Shown in pieces: positions 1 to 9,239 of a DNA stretch of 64,000 nucleotides; positions within the stretch are counted from its first letter, which is position 1, and each line of letters starts with the position of its first letter. Source of the stretch: JAUIIK01 sp963745675. GTDB taxonomy: Bacteria; Chloroflexota; Chloroflexia; Thermomicrobiales; CFX8. The stretch lies in the NCBI GenBank assembly GCA_963745675.1, contig CAVUYM010000012.1, positions 248,001 to 312,000 of the forward strand, read 5' to 3'. The notes below the pieces were generated by a model. It had not been told where the DNA came from, did not search any database, and saw nothing but the letters and a program-made list of their open reading frames with translations. A program made the translations under genes and the position numbers.

Positions 1-1541
1 TCGGAAGCCAGGATATTTGCAGACCCACTCGACGTGCAATTTGCGTTCAGCTGAATGTGTATCTCATCACCCTTAACGACTTCGACGAAGGCGGTGAGTT
101 CCGTACTCCCAACGACAGAGCGCGTAGCGGTAGGAGAGTCAATCACAAAGCTGTCGGACTGAGCATCGTCCGTTTCGGTCGGACTCGAGACCGACATGAC
201 GAGAAAGAACTGGGAATGCATGTCGCCCAGACCGTAGGTCCACAGCTCCCCGTTCCAGCTGACATCAGCCGTAACGCGCAGGACGCCGGTGTGCGTTGCC
301 ACGATGGTGTTTTCCAGATATGGGTTAACGGTGACGAATTCGTTGATGCCAAAATAGACTCCCGTGCGCATGTCTATTGTGGCCGGATAGGCAGTGACGT
401 CGGTGAAGAGGGCGACGGCCTGGGCGAACGCGCCATGCTGCCCGGAGTAGGATGCGTTGGCTTTGTCGGGGGCATCAAGTTCGACGACGTTCGGCAGGTC
501 TTCTGTCGCTGTTGGGGCCGGTGTAGGAGGTTCGGTCGAAGTTGGCGATGCCGTCACCGTCGCGGTCACTGTGGGTTCGGCGGTCCCTGTCCCGGTTGCA
601 GTTGCCGGCGTCGTCGATGTCGGCGTTGCGGTCGCGCCGGACGTTGCCGTTGGAGAAGGCTCAGGCTCGGGCGCCTCGTAACGCCAGGCGTAATAGTGCT
701 GGCCGACGTTTCCGGCCTCGACGACGAAGCCCGGCGGGTTCCCCGGCGTATAGGTCAGGCAACGTCGTTCAAAACACTGCATCAGCACCAGGCGTGGCGT
801 CCCCGCCACCTGCACGATTGCCCAGTAGGCTTCGGTGATCGGCCGTCCAGTAGCGAAGTAGGGGTTCTCAAACAGCTGGGCCTGGATGAACTGCCCATTC
901 TCATAGACGGTCCCGGTTGAATTCATGAAGCTCCAGAAAGGCGCGGCGATAGCGTGGTTGGTCACATCGTCGAGAACGCTCACGACGACGCCCTGCCCGA
1001 CCAGCGACGAGTCGCTGGTCACGCTGCCCGCACGGTCGATGCGCTGGGTGATTGCCGAGCCGATTGCTAGTGGCGCTGCATTCAGCACCGCGCCGAAGCT
1101 GGCATAGGTTGGACCTGTTGGATCATTGCCGTCGCCCGCCACGTTGACTGTAGCCGGCTGGCGGTCAATGAAGCTATTGTCGCCAATCTGCATCCGGCCA
1201 CTAATCAGTTCGACCACCAACAGACCATTGGTGACGAAGAAGAGGGAAGCGGGATCAGCACCTGGATCGTTGATCTCCATGCGCGCCTTGTCGAAGTACT
1301 GGACGCTGCGCTGACCGCCCGGTGACTCGTCATAGACTTCGCTGAGCTGTGTGGTGAAGGCTTCCGGTCCCCACATCCAGGTGCGTGTCGCCTGCCCCTC
1401 GACGACCGGCCGGTCCGTACGATCCCAGGTGCGCTGGAAATGCTCGTTAGCCGGCGCAACTGCGAGCGCCTGCAGGATGCCTGCGCCGGTGAGGATTAAC
1501 GCTGCCAGGAGCGCTAAGTACGGCAGCCGTCGTCGAATCAT
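1..1541 (-). CDS. Secreted protein with Thr/Pro linker, 3' end beyond window
   Basis: Open frame from an ATG preceded by GGAGG at 7 nt, running off the left edge (at least 513 residues). The N-terminus is a signal peptide (basic MIRRR then a Leu/Ala-rich stretch to about residue 28). Residues about 30-290 form a module that recurs in the secreted metalloprotease at 33-36 kb: VQYFDKARME, DPTGPTYASF, DDVTNHAIA, YFATGRPI and FERRCLTYTP, ending near GNVGQHYYAWRY. A Thr/Pro/Ala-rich linker of about 45 residues follows, then an all-beta-looking domain (NTIVATHTGVLRV... GDEIHIQLNA) that loosely resembles C1q/TNF-like jelly rolls; that likeness is weak. Exported, probably surface or extracellular. 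Function unknown. Confidence 0.8.
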   Translation of the reverse strand, partial: MIRRRLPYLALLAALILTGAGILQALAVAPANEHFQRTWDRTDRPVVEGQATRTWMWGPEAFTTQLSEVYDESPGGQRSVQYFDKARMEINDPGADPASLFFVTNGLLVVELISGRMQIGDNSFIDRQPATVNVAGDGNDPTGPTYASFGAVLNAAPLAIGSAITQRIDRAGSVTSDSSLVGQGVVVSVLDDVTNHAIAAPFWSFMNSTGTVYENGQFIQAQLFENPYFATGRPITEAYWAIVQVAGTPRLVLMQCFERRCLTYTPGNPPGFVVEAGNVGQHYYAWRYEAPEPEPSPTATSGATATPTSTTPATATGTGTAEPTVTATVTASPTSTEPPTPAPTATEDLPNVVELDAPDKANASYSGQHGAFAQAVALFTDVTAYPATIDMRTGVYFGINEFVTVNPYLENTIVATHTGVLRVTADVSWNGELWTYGLGDMHSQFFLVMSVSSPTETDDAQSDSFVIDSPTATRSVVGSTELTAFVEVVKGDEIHIQLNANCTSSGSANILAS

Positions 1542-1831
1542 CACCGACCTCCAAACGCGGAACTCAAGGATCCGCTTCTGAGTATGAATTGCCGGCGTCA
1601 ATGGATGCGACCGGCGTGAGCAATACTATGCATTATCCGCCTGCGACTGGATAAGGATAGCGCAATAACCTGGAACGGTGCGGCCAGTGCAATAGCGCGA
1701 TGATTCTCACGCTTTTCTAGCACGCCAGCATGGCCTGCCCCGGCTCTTGCCGTAACTCGTCGAGCCCCGCCAATTCACAAGCAGCCCGATGTAGAAGCTG
1801 CATAGAGCAACTTGCCGCATCGACTGCGAGC

Positions 1832-3765
1832 CTACAGGTAGCGAGCGAACCAATCGATCGTGCGTTGAAGTGAATCAATGCGATGCTCGATCGGTCCATC
1901 GCTCTGGAACGGGTGCGAGCCACCGGGATAACGCGCGAATTCGGTCTCCACACCGGCCTTCTTCAGCGCGATGAACATCTGCTCGCCCTGGCCGATCGGG
2001 CAGCGATCATCTGCTTCCCCATGGATGATCAGGGTAGGCGTGACGGCTTTGTGGGCATGGTAGGAGGGTGAGTGTTGCTCGTACCACTCCGGCTGCTCGT
2101 GGAATGGCCCGCCGAACTGAACGCTCCCGAAACGCACGCCGACATCGCTGGTGCCCCAGAATGATTCGAGATCGAAGCAGGGCGCGCCGCAGACACAGGC
2201 CTTGAATCTGTCGGTCTGGCCGATGATCCACGAGCTCATATAGCCGCCATAGCTATAGCCACGGACACCCTGACGATCTGCGTCGCAGTAGGGATGCTCC
2301 AGCGCCGCGTCCATCACCGCCATCAGATCGAGATAGTCTTCGCCGCCCCAGTCGCTGAAGACCCGGCTGGAGAAGTCGTGCCCGTAGCTACCGGATCCAC
2401 GCGGGTTGCTGTAGACGACAATGTAGCCAGCCGACGCCATCGACTGATGGATGACGCTGAAGTCGTAGCCGTAGAAACCATTCGGGCCACCGTGGATATC
2501 GAGAATGACCGGGTACTTCTTCTCGGGATCGAAGGTCGGGGGCTTGAGCATCCAGGCCTCGATTGTCAGCCCGCCGCGTTCGACGTCAAAGCGTTCCCAG
2601 AGCGCCTGCGGGTGCGTCTCCAGCACCTCATCCGAGTAGCTGGTGATGCGCGCTGCGCTGGCATCGGCCAGATTGACGACGACAAGCTCGCCGCGCGCGT
2701 CCAGGCTGTTGAACGCTCGTGCCGCTATCGTGCCGTTGGCGGCAAAGCTGATCGCGCCTGCCATGTTATTGCCCTCGCGCACGAGCTCCGCGGTTCCGGC
2801 CAGCGTGTCGACCCTGTAGAGAACCGTCGTGCCGCCCTTCGCGCCCTGGAAGAGGACATGCTGCTCGTCCTGCCAGAATGGTTCGGCGATCATGCCACCC
2901 CCGAAACGGACGCCCGGATTCCAGTCGAGGTCTGTCAGGAGTTCCGTCCGCTCCCCGGATTCGACATCGTAGAGCCAGATATCACCATGGTAGGTCTGAC
3001 CGTCCTCGCCGGAGTAGATGATCTTCTTGCCATCCGGCGACCAGGCATAGGTATCGACCGCGCCACCCTGGGGATTGACCAGCTTTGACGCGCCTGTGAC
3101 CCGACATCGATCAGCGCCAGTCGAGAGCCGACGCTGTCTTGGCCAGAACGTTGAACCGCTATTGTTCCGCTATCGGGCGACCAGCGCGGATTGGCATAGT
3201 CCTGAACGTCGTCAGTCAGCTTCCGACGCTCGCCGTTATCGACGTTGACGACGAATAGCTGCTTGCGGACGTCACCCCGGTAGCCAAGACCATCAAACTT
3301 ATAGTCGAGGCGGCTCGTTACCCTTATGCGCGGCGCATCGTCTTCGCCGGGCTGATCCTCATCGGGGTTATCCGGATCAAAGTCGGTGATGTAGGCGATG
3401 TTCTGACCGTCTGATGACCAGGCGATGTTCGAGATTGCCTGCATGTGACTGGTGATCTCTCGGGCATCGCCGCCGGTCAACGGCATGACGAAGAGGCCGC
3501 TCTTCTCGACGCGATTCGAGACGAAGGCGAGCGCAGCGCCGTCTGGCGACCAACGCGGCTCGCTATTGCGCGATCCATCATGCGTCAACTGCCTGCGGTT
3601 GTTGCCCTGAGCATCACATAACCAGATCTGTGTCTGTTCTTTATTCTTTTCGCGGTCGACCGTTGTCAGTGTATAGGCAATCAGCGAACCATCCGGCGCT
3701 ACCTGTGGATCACCGGCGACCTTGAAATCGCAGACCAGGATGTCGGGCGTGAGTTGTTCGGGCAT
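1832..3765 (-). CDS. S9 family peptidase (prolyl oligopeptidase/acylaminoacyl-peptidase type), one frameshift
   Basis: Cytoplasmic-type serine peptidase of about 645 residues with no signal peptide. The N-terminal half is a TolB-like beta-propeller with repeated WSPDG motifs. The C-terminal half is an alpha/beta hydrolase with nucleophile GYSYGGY, acid in HGEADDRCP and His in GGSHPF. S9C enzymes release short peptides or N-acylated residues from oligopeptides. The frame breaks once near position 3095, just after LALIDVG. The paralogue at 37-39 kb reads through the equivalent point (LVLIDVATGAE), so a sequencing indel is likely. I chose the ATG of MPEQLTPD because GGAAGGAA precedes it and the paralogue starts at the same place. 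Confidence 0.88.
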
Positions 3766-3875
3766 GGTGTCGTTTCCTTCCAGATTCCATAGCAGTTGGT
3801 GGGTATCATAGACGCCTTTGTGCGGGAACGTGTCCGGTTCAACGAAGACCATGCGTGTGCGGAGAAGGGCAGGCG

Positions 3876-4973
3876 ATGCTGAGAATTGGAGCAGTCTTGC
3901 TGACCGCCTTCATTGCACTCGCCGCCATAGCCTGCAACCCGCTCGACGACGACGCGCAGCCAACACCGACGGAAACTGCTATCCCGCCGACGAGTACGCC
4001 AACAGCTACTGCAACATCAACCCCGATGCCAACAAGCACACCGACCCCAACCGCCACCCCCAGCCCGACACCGTCGCCAACTCCCACGGCCACGCCATCG
4101 CCGACACCAACGGCAACACCAGAGCCACCAACGCTGGCAATCAGCCAACTGAGCCTGCAAGACATTGACGGCTCGCCGCTCCAGTTCCTGAGCATCGATG
4201 AGCACCCCTACTTCGGTGGTTTTACGCCAGTGCACGGCACGATTGCGATCGTAGGCGAGGGCGAGATCGCATCCGTGACACTCGAAATCATCGATGCAGC
4301 AAACGGTGCGAGTGCCACAGTTGAACTCGCACAGCCTGCCAGTACCCAGTTGCTCCTGCCGCTAGGCGAAGCAGGGCAGGTCGCGATCTCCACAAGTCAG
4401 CTGCTCTTCGAGATCCCGTCAACAGCCTTTGCGGAGTTCGACAAGAGCCAGGACGGCAATGTTGAGATGCGGGTGCGCGTGCGAGCTACGGATGGCCGCG
4501 AAGCGGTCTATGAGAGCGCCGATCTCTTACAGGTTCACAAGCTCGTCCGTTACACCGCTGAAAATCGCTACTTCGTTGGCGAAGAGGAACAGGGCGGGAA
4601 TAGCTGGGTGACGCCCAACGTCAAGGCTCTGGTCGAGCAGTTCCAGGATGTCGAATTCGGCGACTTCAGCAACATGAATGGCGGTCCATTCCCACCCCAC
4701 GTCAGCCACCAGCGTGGTGTCGACGTGGACACCTGGTTCTACGGCTACAACAACCTGGACGGGGCGACCGCCCAGGGCCTACTCGATCTCCTGAACCAGC
4801 CCGGCGTCATCGAACGTGTCGAGCTGGTCTACGTTGCCTACACCCAGACTGACGGCGACCTGTTTTGGGAAGCGATTCGGGATGTCGTGCTCGTCGATGG
4901 ACGCCAGGCCGGGGAGGTGTTCTTGCCAGAGCCGGAGCATACGACGCATTTTCATTTGCGGTTTTGGGAGTAA
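3876..4973 (+). CDS. Lipoprotein with LAS-type zinc D,D-endopeptidase domain (MepA-like)
   Basis: 365 residues. The start was chosen at MLRIGAV because GGAGAAGG lies upstream and a lipoprotein signal follows at once, with the lipidated Cys at residue 20 (LAAIAC). Residues about 25-80 are a Thr/Pro linker that would hold the rest off the membrane. The C-terminal domain carries the LAS metallopeptidase signature: His278 and Asp283 in SHQRGVDVD, and the HxH of HFHLR at residues 358-360, one residue group from the C-terminus. GGPF just before SHQ matches MepA (murein endopeptidase, M74). The predicted role is cleavage of peptidoglycan peptide cross-links outside the membrane. The middle 200 residues are unassigned. 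Sequences of this family bind one Zn2+; activity here is inferred. Confidence 0.75.
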   Translation: MLRIGAVLLTAFIALAAIACNPLDDDAQPTPTETAIPPTSTPTATATSTPMPTSTPTPTATPSPTPSPTPTATPSPTPTATPEPPTLAISQLSLQDIDGSPLQFLSIDEHPYFGGFTPVHGTIAIVGEGEIASVTLEIIDAANGASATVELAQPASTQLLLPLGEAGQVAISTSQLLFEIPSTAFAEFDKSQDGNVEMRVRVRATDGREAVYESADLLQVHKLVRYTAENRYFVGEEEQGGNSWVTPNVKALVEQFQDVEFGDFSNMNGGPFPPHVSHQRGVDVDTWFYGYNNLDGATAQGLLDLLNQPGVIERVELVYVAYTQTDGDLFWEAIRDVVLVDGRQAGEVFLPEPEHTTHFHLRFWE

Positions 4974-4994
4974 ATCGGCACAGGAGCCGAAGAA

Positions 4995-5117
4995 GCTCCC
5001 TCCCCCGGCCCCTCCCTCGAATCCAAGGGAGGGGAGAAACAAGGCAACCGCGGATCGATCTCAGTTGCCCTGTTCCCCCTCCCTCGAATTCGAGGGAGGG
5101 GCTAGGGGAGGGAGCGT
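4995..5117. repeat. R1 composite inverted repeat (MITE-like)
   Basis: About 120 bp between two genes. The ends are inverted copies of GCTCCCTCCCC(C)GGCCCCTCCC. Each arm contains a CTCCCTCGAA/TTCGAGGGAG palindrome; the right one (5076-5101) is a perfect 26-bp palindrome. The interior also pairs (AACAAGGCAAC with GTTGCCCTGTT). The whole could fold into one long hairpin. A half copy occurs at 12726-12766. Confidence 0.85.
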
Positions 5118-5128
5118 CTCTCGTTTTC

Positions 5129-6064
5129 CTACACAACCAACACCGGACAGCTCATGCAATGCGGTCCACCATTCCCGAGCGCCAGCGTCTCACCGGAAAC
5201 GGTCGTGATTGCGATCCCGTGCGATTCGATTTCGGCGTTGACTCGCGGTGCGCCGGCAAAGCCAATGGCTGACTTACCACGGTGGGTGATCGTGACGTTG
5301 GCGCACATGGCGTCGCGTTCATCGTCGTCGAAGGCGATGCAGGTGAAGCCGCGCTCGGCCAGGAAGTCGAGGAACATCACGTGGCGGAAGTCGGACTTGC
5401 CAGCCTCGTAGAGGCGACAGGGGAAGACTTCGAAGGTCGGCTCGTGGACGACACAGAGTTTCTCGTCGAGGACCATGAAGGTGCCGTCGATGTGGATCTC
5501 ACCGAAGGGCATCGGCACGTCGAGGAAATACTGCGCGTCGTTGCCGAGGACAATCTCGCGTAAAGCCCGAGTGCCATTCTCGTTGGCGCGGTCGCAGATC
5601 GAGGCAGCGATGGTGTCTTCGCCGATCGGGATGACGCCGCCGCCTTCGAGGAAATCCGGTTGCTCGATTGCGCCGAGAATCGGCACGCCGAGCTTGTTGA
5701 AGGCACGACCCATCATCGCCTGATCGCCCCAGCGCCCGCGCAGATGTGGACCCATCAGCACCGCGCCACTCTTGAAGACGGTCGCCAGATCGCGGGTGTA
5801 GGTCATGTTCGGCCGGTGGCGAATGTAGCCGAGCGCGTCGTCATCGTCTGCAAGCACCTCGGTCAGCAGCAAAGTCTCAACATCGTGCTGGTGGAAGATG
5901 TCGAGCATCGCATCGTAGTCAGTTTGGAACGCCTCTACGTCGACAGGACAGTCGAAGTTGTACTCGGCTAACGTATTCGGTGTGACCTTGTGCAGTTCTT
6001 CGCCGGGCCGGTGCATGATGACCCGCTTGAGATCGCCATATCCCGACCGCACTCCATACTTCAT
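5129..6064 (-). CDS. Arginine deiminase/amidinotransferase superfamily hydrolase
   Basis: 311 residues. The start at MKYGVRSG has GGAAGGCGGAG upstream. It carries the guanidino-modifying enzyme landmarks in order: TRD (Asp) near residue 90, FLEGGG (Glu) near 140, HIDGTF (His) near 200, and the C-terminal catalytic Cys in GNGGPHCMSCP. This set is typical of arginine deiminase-type enzymes, which hydrolyse a guanidinium group to ureido plus ammonia. The enzyme is shorter than classical ArcA (about 410 residues) and lacks its helical insert. The substrate could be arginine or a modified arginine such as dimethylarginine. No arcB, arcC or antiporter lies next to it, so the substrate stays open. 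Probably cytoplasmic. Confidence 0.8.
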   Translation of the reverse strand: MKYGVRSGYGDLKRVIMHRPGEELHKVTPNTLAEYNFDCPVDVEAFQTDYDAMLDIFHQHDVETLLLTEVLADDDDALGYIRHRPNMTYTRDLATVFKSGAVLMGPHLRGRWGDQAMMGRAFNKLGVPILGAIEQPDFLEGGGVIPIGEDTIAASICDRANENGTRALREIVLGNDAQYFLDVPMPFGEIHIDGTFMVLDEKLCVVHEPTFEVFPCRLYEAGKSDFRHVMFLDFLAERGFTCIAFDDDERDAMCANVTITHRGKSAIGFAGAPRVNAEIESHGIAITTVSGETLALGNGGPHCMSCPVLVV

Positions 6065-6156
6065 AGCTCCGCCTTCCCTATGATTGTCAGGCTGCACGCT
6101 AGCATAACGGCTTTCCGCAGCGGTCGAATGTGGTCTCTAAGTAGCCTTGACGGACA

Positions 6157-7350
6157 GTGAATGAATCAGCAACGTTGACGCCATCCGACGACCTGACTCC
6201 CGAATCCATCTCCTGGCGACCGGAGCCGGCTTTCTGGCTGTTGATACTTTACTTTGCCGCGCTCGGTGTATTAGTTGGTTCGACTGGCGTCATCTGGGCC
6301 AGCCTGGTTGAGAAGCTGGATATTGAAGCTGGACCGTTCGGCACCGCCCAGCTTGGCTCGGCAGTGGTGTCGACGATCGTCGTCGTTGCCTACGCTCGCC
6401 TGACCGGTTGGCGCGGACCGCGTTTGATAGCGGCACTCGGGGCTTCTATCGTCGTCGCCTCGATGGCGGCGCTGGCCGTCGCCGACTCCTTCCTCTGGCT
6501 GATCGTAGCCCTCGGGCTGATGGGCATGGCCACCGGCCTGACCGATGGCGCGATGACTCAGGGTTCGGTTGATTGGGAACAGGCTACCCGGCGCAGGCGC
6601 ATGAGCCTCTTCCATGCAGGCTTCAGCATCGGAGCGGTCTTCGGCGCGTTCGGGGCAGGCGGTCTGCTTGCCGCCGACTTTTCATTCCAGCTACCACTGA
6701 TTATCGTCGCGCTGATTCATGTCGGGCTGTTGGCGCTGACTTTCACGATTCGATTTCCGCCCATCGAAGCAGCACCGCGAAGCTCGCGCTTTAGCGATGT
6801 TGGTGATGTGCTGGCTAGCCGGGAAATACGAGCGCTCGTCCTGATCATTCTCTTGAGCATCGTCGTCGAGATCGCAGTCTTCATCTGGGGCGTGATATAT
6901 ATCCAGACCGACCTCGACGGCTCCGACCTCATCGGTGGGATCAGCTACGGCGTGTTCAACGGCACGATGTTCGCCGGACGCATGCTCAACGCTCCCATCT
7001 TCGAGCGTCGTGGCCCGCGCTTCTCTTTGGTCATGTCGGGGGTTGGTCTGATCGTTGGCGGCGTCTTGCTGGTTGCCGCCTGGTCGCCGCTCATTGGCTT
7101 GATTGCGCTCGGGCTGACTGGCTTCGGCGTCGCCGGGGTCTATCCAACGGTGATGGGCGCGGCGGGGGAGCGATTGCCGGGCCGTAGCGGCACGCTGGCC
7201 AGCGTCATCATGACAGCGACCTACACCGCCGGAATGGTGACGCCACTGGCGATGGGCTGGATCGCCCAGTTCGGCTCGCTACGCATTTCGATGGCGGCCA
7301 TTGCGCTGTCGGGCGCCGGGATTCTCTGGCTAACGCGGCGAGTCGACTAG
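6157..7350 (+). CDS. MFS transporter
   Basis: 397 residues starting at GTG (an ATG 4 nt further on is out of frame). About 12 hydrophobic segments are visible, with a central hydrophilic loop near residues 195-215 and the family-type basic loop between TM2 and TM3. The layout (long first periplasmic loop, AGRML in the second half, TGFGVAGVYPTVMG near TM10) resembles the FucP/YbjJ-like sugar or drug carriers. Transcribed divergently from the deiminase gene; 92 bp separate the two starts and could hold both promoters. Substrate unknown. Confidence 0.85.
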   Translation: MNESATLTPSDDLTPESISWRPEPAFWLLILYFAALGVLVGSTGVIWASLVEKLDIEAGPFGTAQLGSAVVSTIVVVAYARLTGWRGPRLIAALGASIVVASMAALAVADSFLWLIVALGLMGMATGLTDGAMTQGSVDWEQATRRRRMSLFHAGFSIGAVFGAFGAGGLLAADFSFQLPLIIVALIHVGLLALTFTIRFPPIEAAPRSSRFSDVGDVLASREIRALVLIILLSIVVEIAVFIWGVIYIQTDLDGSDLIGGISYGVFNGTMFAGRMLNAPIFERRGPRFSLVMSGVGLIVGGVLLVAAWSPLIGLIALGLTGFGVAGVYPTVMGAAGERLPGRSGTLASVIMTATYTAGMVTPLAMGWIAQFGSLRISMAAIALSGAGILWLTRRVD

Positions 7351-7461
7351 CGCAATTTGCATCCAGCCTTGCGACTGGTTCTAGCCTCGTGTGGCGACGA
7401 GCCGGTGGACTTGCGATACTAGCGGGAGGGACCGACGCAGAGCTAGCGGGGAGCAGAAGGT

Positions 7462-7962
7462 ATGGCGGAAGAGCGAGCACCCACAGTGGCGCAAGATCAG
7501 GCCCAGGCTGAAGCGGAAGATCGGCTGGACCAGCATCCCGAGCCAATCGAAACGACGCTGACGCTGGCCGAGTGCATCGATCAGCTCCAGCAGTTGCGTA
7601 TGGTCGTCATGCCGATGCTCGAAGCCTGCCGCGATGAGTACGCCGGGCGTGGCCGTCCCGGCTACCCGCACATGGTCGACAACGTCGAACGGGGCGGTGT
7701 CTTCGGCATCAATCTCGACCCCGGTTTTGGCGCCTATTTCATGACCGATGGCGAGAGCGTTTACGCCGAAATCCACCGGGTCGCCCTCCGCACTGACACC
7801 CTCTCAGCCGCAAACTACGAGAAGTTCAGTGGCCGCCCCTCCCAGGAACGTGTCGACCTCGACCTCAACGGAGATTTGGTGCGCCAATCCCGCAACATCA
7901 TCTCGCGTCTGCTCAACGCCTGGACGCAGCAGCAGACGTTTCTCTTTCGCGTAGATTCGTAG
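7462..7962 (+). CDS. Conserved-looking hypothetical protein
   Basis: 166 residues, soluble, no signal peptide. The start has AGCAGAAGG upstream. The N-terminal 30 residues are acidic and Gln-rich and probably disordered. The remainder looks like a compact alpha/beta domain (CIDQLQQLRMVVMPMLEACRD, then GVFGINLDPGFGAYF). I do not recognise the family. It follows the MFS gene by 111 bp on the same strand and ends directly at the left R4 repeat. Codon use matches its neighbours, which supports it being a real gene. Confidence 0.7.
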   Translation: MAEERAPTVAQDQAQAEAEDRLDQHPEPIETTLTLAECIDQLQQLRMVVMPMLEACRDEYAGRGRPGYPHMVDNVERGGVFGINLDPGFGAYFMTDGESVYAEIHRVALRTDTLSAANYEKFSGRPSQERVDLDLNGDLVRQSRNIISRLLNAWTQQQTFLFRVDS

Positions 7963-8441
7963 GCGAAGAGAGGGAATAGGTAATAGGAAACAGGGAAGAG
8001 GGAAAGGCTGGGGAGGAGTGTAGTGGCTGGTAATGTTCAGTCGCATCGGGATCTGATTGTTTGGCAGAAGGCGATGGACCTCGTTGAGCTCGTTTATCGA
8101 TTGTCCGACCAGTTCCCTCCGGACGAGAGATTCAGGCTGACATCACAGATTACGCGCGCTGCCGTGTCGGTTCCTTCGAACATCGCAGAAGGCAACGCTC
8201 GATGGTCTCGCAAGGACTATGTCCGTTTCCTTGCCATCGCCAAAGGTTCGCTGATGGAAACCGAAACCCAGGTAATGCTCGCCGTGCGGCTGGGTTTCCT
8301 ATCGAACGACATGGCTCAACCTGCCCTCGACCTCATCGTCGAGATCAGCAAAATGCTCACCACAATGCGAAAACGCCTGCTCCCCTAGGCCTCTCTTCGC
8401 TTTCCCTCTTCCCTGTTCCCTCTTGCCTGTTCCTCTTCCCT
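7963..8441. repeat. R4 inverted repeats flanking the four-helix-bundle gene
   Basis: Left arm 7963-8007 and right arm 8389-8441 are purine-rich/pyrimidine-rich inverted copies built on AACAGGGAAGAGGGAAAG, which matches exactly over 18 nt and more loosely beyond. The arms start right after the stop of the upstream gene and end on the ndk stop codon. They enclose only the 121-residue gene, giving a unit of about 480 bp with inverted ends. A solo R4-like stretch lies at 50211-50241. Confidence 0.8.
8023..8388 (+). CDS. Four-helix bundle protein (23S rRNA-intervening-sequence/S23 family)
   Basis: 121 residues from a GTG start with GGGGAGGAG upstream. The family pattern is clear: DLIVWQKAMDLVE at the N-terminus, LTSQITRAAVSVPSNIAEG in the middle, and LGSLMETETQ-like KGSLMETETQVMLA. 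These proteins form pentameric helical bundles related to the Avd protein of diversity-generating retroelements, and were first found inside 23S rRNA intervening sequences. Their molecular role is not established. The gene is enclosed by the R4 inverted repeats and sits in an intergenic site, not in an rRNA gene. No reverse transcriptase is seen nearby. Confidence 0.88.
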   Translation: MAGNVQSHRDLIVWQKAMDLVELVYRLSDQFPPDERFRLTSQITRAAVSVPSNIAEGNARWSRKDYVRFLAIAKGSLMETETQVMLAVRLGFLSNDMAQPALDLIVEISKMLTTMRKRLLP

Positions 8442-8944
8442 ATGCTTCGAATATCCACCCATCCAAGATCGCGCTCGTAGGAGAGCAGTTCGCTCTGGTC
8501 GAAGAAGATGCCGACTTCGCGGCGGCCGCTCTTGGGTGAATCGGAGGCGTGGACGAGATTACGGCCGATGGTCAGACCGAAGTCGCCACGGATCGTGCCG
8601 GGAGCTGCAGTAGCCGGGTTGGTCGCGCCAACGGTGCTGCGGATGATCGCGCAGGTTCCGCTGCCAGGCTTCGGCTCGTTCGTGTCTTTGTCGATCTCCT
8701 GGGCTGGTCCCTCGATCGCGGCAACGACGACCGGCGAGCTGGTGATGTAGCTGACGAGATCTTCGTAGAACGGTTTGCCAACATGCTCGCCATAGTGTTG
8801 CTCGGCCAGCGACCGGTCGACCTGCATCAGCTTCATGCCGACAAAGCGCAAGCCGCGCCGCTCCAGCCTCCCGATGACCTCGCTCATCAAGCCACGTTGC
8901 ATCGCGTCCGGCTTTACGATGACCAGACTCTGTTCCGTCTCCAT
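8440..8944 (-). CDS. ndk: Nucleoside diphosphate kinase, 3' frameshift
   Basis: Transfers gamma-phosphate between NTPs and NDPs through a phospho-His intermediate. The start at METEQSLVIVKPD has GAGGAAAGG upstream. Visible landmarks are KPDAMQRG, the catalytic His132 in NLVHASDS, ATNPATAAPGTIRGDFG, and the C-terminal SYERDL. Near 8469 one extra T (CTTGG for CTGG) breaks the frame; corrected, the protein ends LDGWIFEA with its TAG at the edge of the R4 repeat. The protein is about 167 residues against a usual 135-155. The excess is a roughly 15-residue insertion at residues 81-97 (AQEIDKDTNEPKPGSG) in the loop before the ATNP motif. Confidence 0.9.
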
Positions 8945-9032
8945 TATGTCGATTCCTTTCCTCATTTGAGTGCACATCCCAGTCAGCCTGTTAGGGTACA
9001 GGAGTGGAAGGCGCAGGGGCGAGGGATCGGCC

Positions 9033-9182
9033 AGTTTGTAGTGAGTAGGTTGTAGTTTGTAGGAAGGCGGGAGCGTTCCGCAATCCGGGCATCTTCATGG
9101 TGCCATCCGGAAATGGGGAAGGCTCGGCCCGAATCGAGCTTCCCGAGTTTTCCTACAAACTACCCACTACAACCTACAACCT
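9033..9182. repeat. R3 inverted repeat pair
   Basis: Imperfect inverted copies of a GTAGTGAGTAGGTTGTAG/TTTGTAGG sequence at 9033-9063 and 9152-9182, about 90 bp apart, in the 295-bp gap between ndk and the dehalogenase gene. The gap holds no gene. Other copies are at 12634-12670 and 50272-50303. Confidence 0.75.
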
Positions 9183-9239
9183 ATCCCCACGCTGTACCCT
9201 TGCGACCAGAGCCTCTCCGCGAATGAAAGGGAATCAGCG

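Noticed and set aside
57..920. Long plus-strand frame of 287 codons
   Set aside because: It is the antisense of the secreted protein gene on the minus strand, which has a signal peptide, ribosome site and homology to a second gene. The plus-strand product is Arg/Cys-rich nonsense.
3855..4195. Overlapping frames opposite the Thr/Pro linker of the lipoprotein gene
   Set aside because: Low-complexity ACN/CCN repeats keep all frames open; only the lipoprotein frame has a signal, lipobox and catalytic domain.
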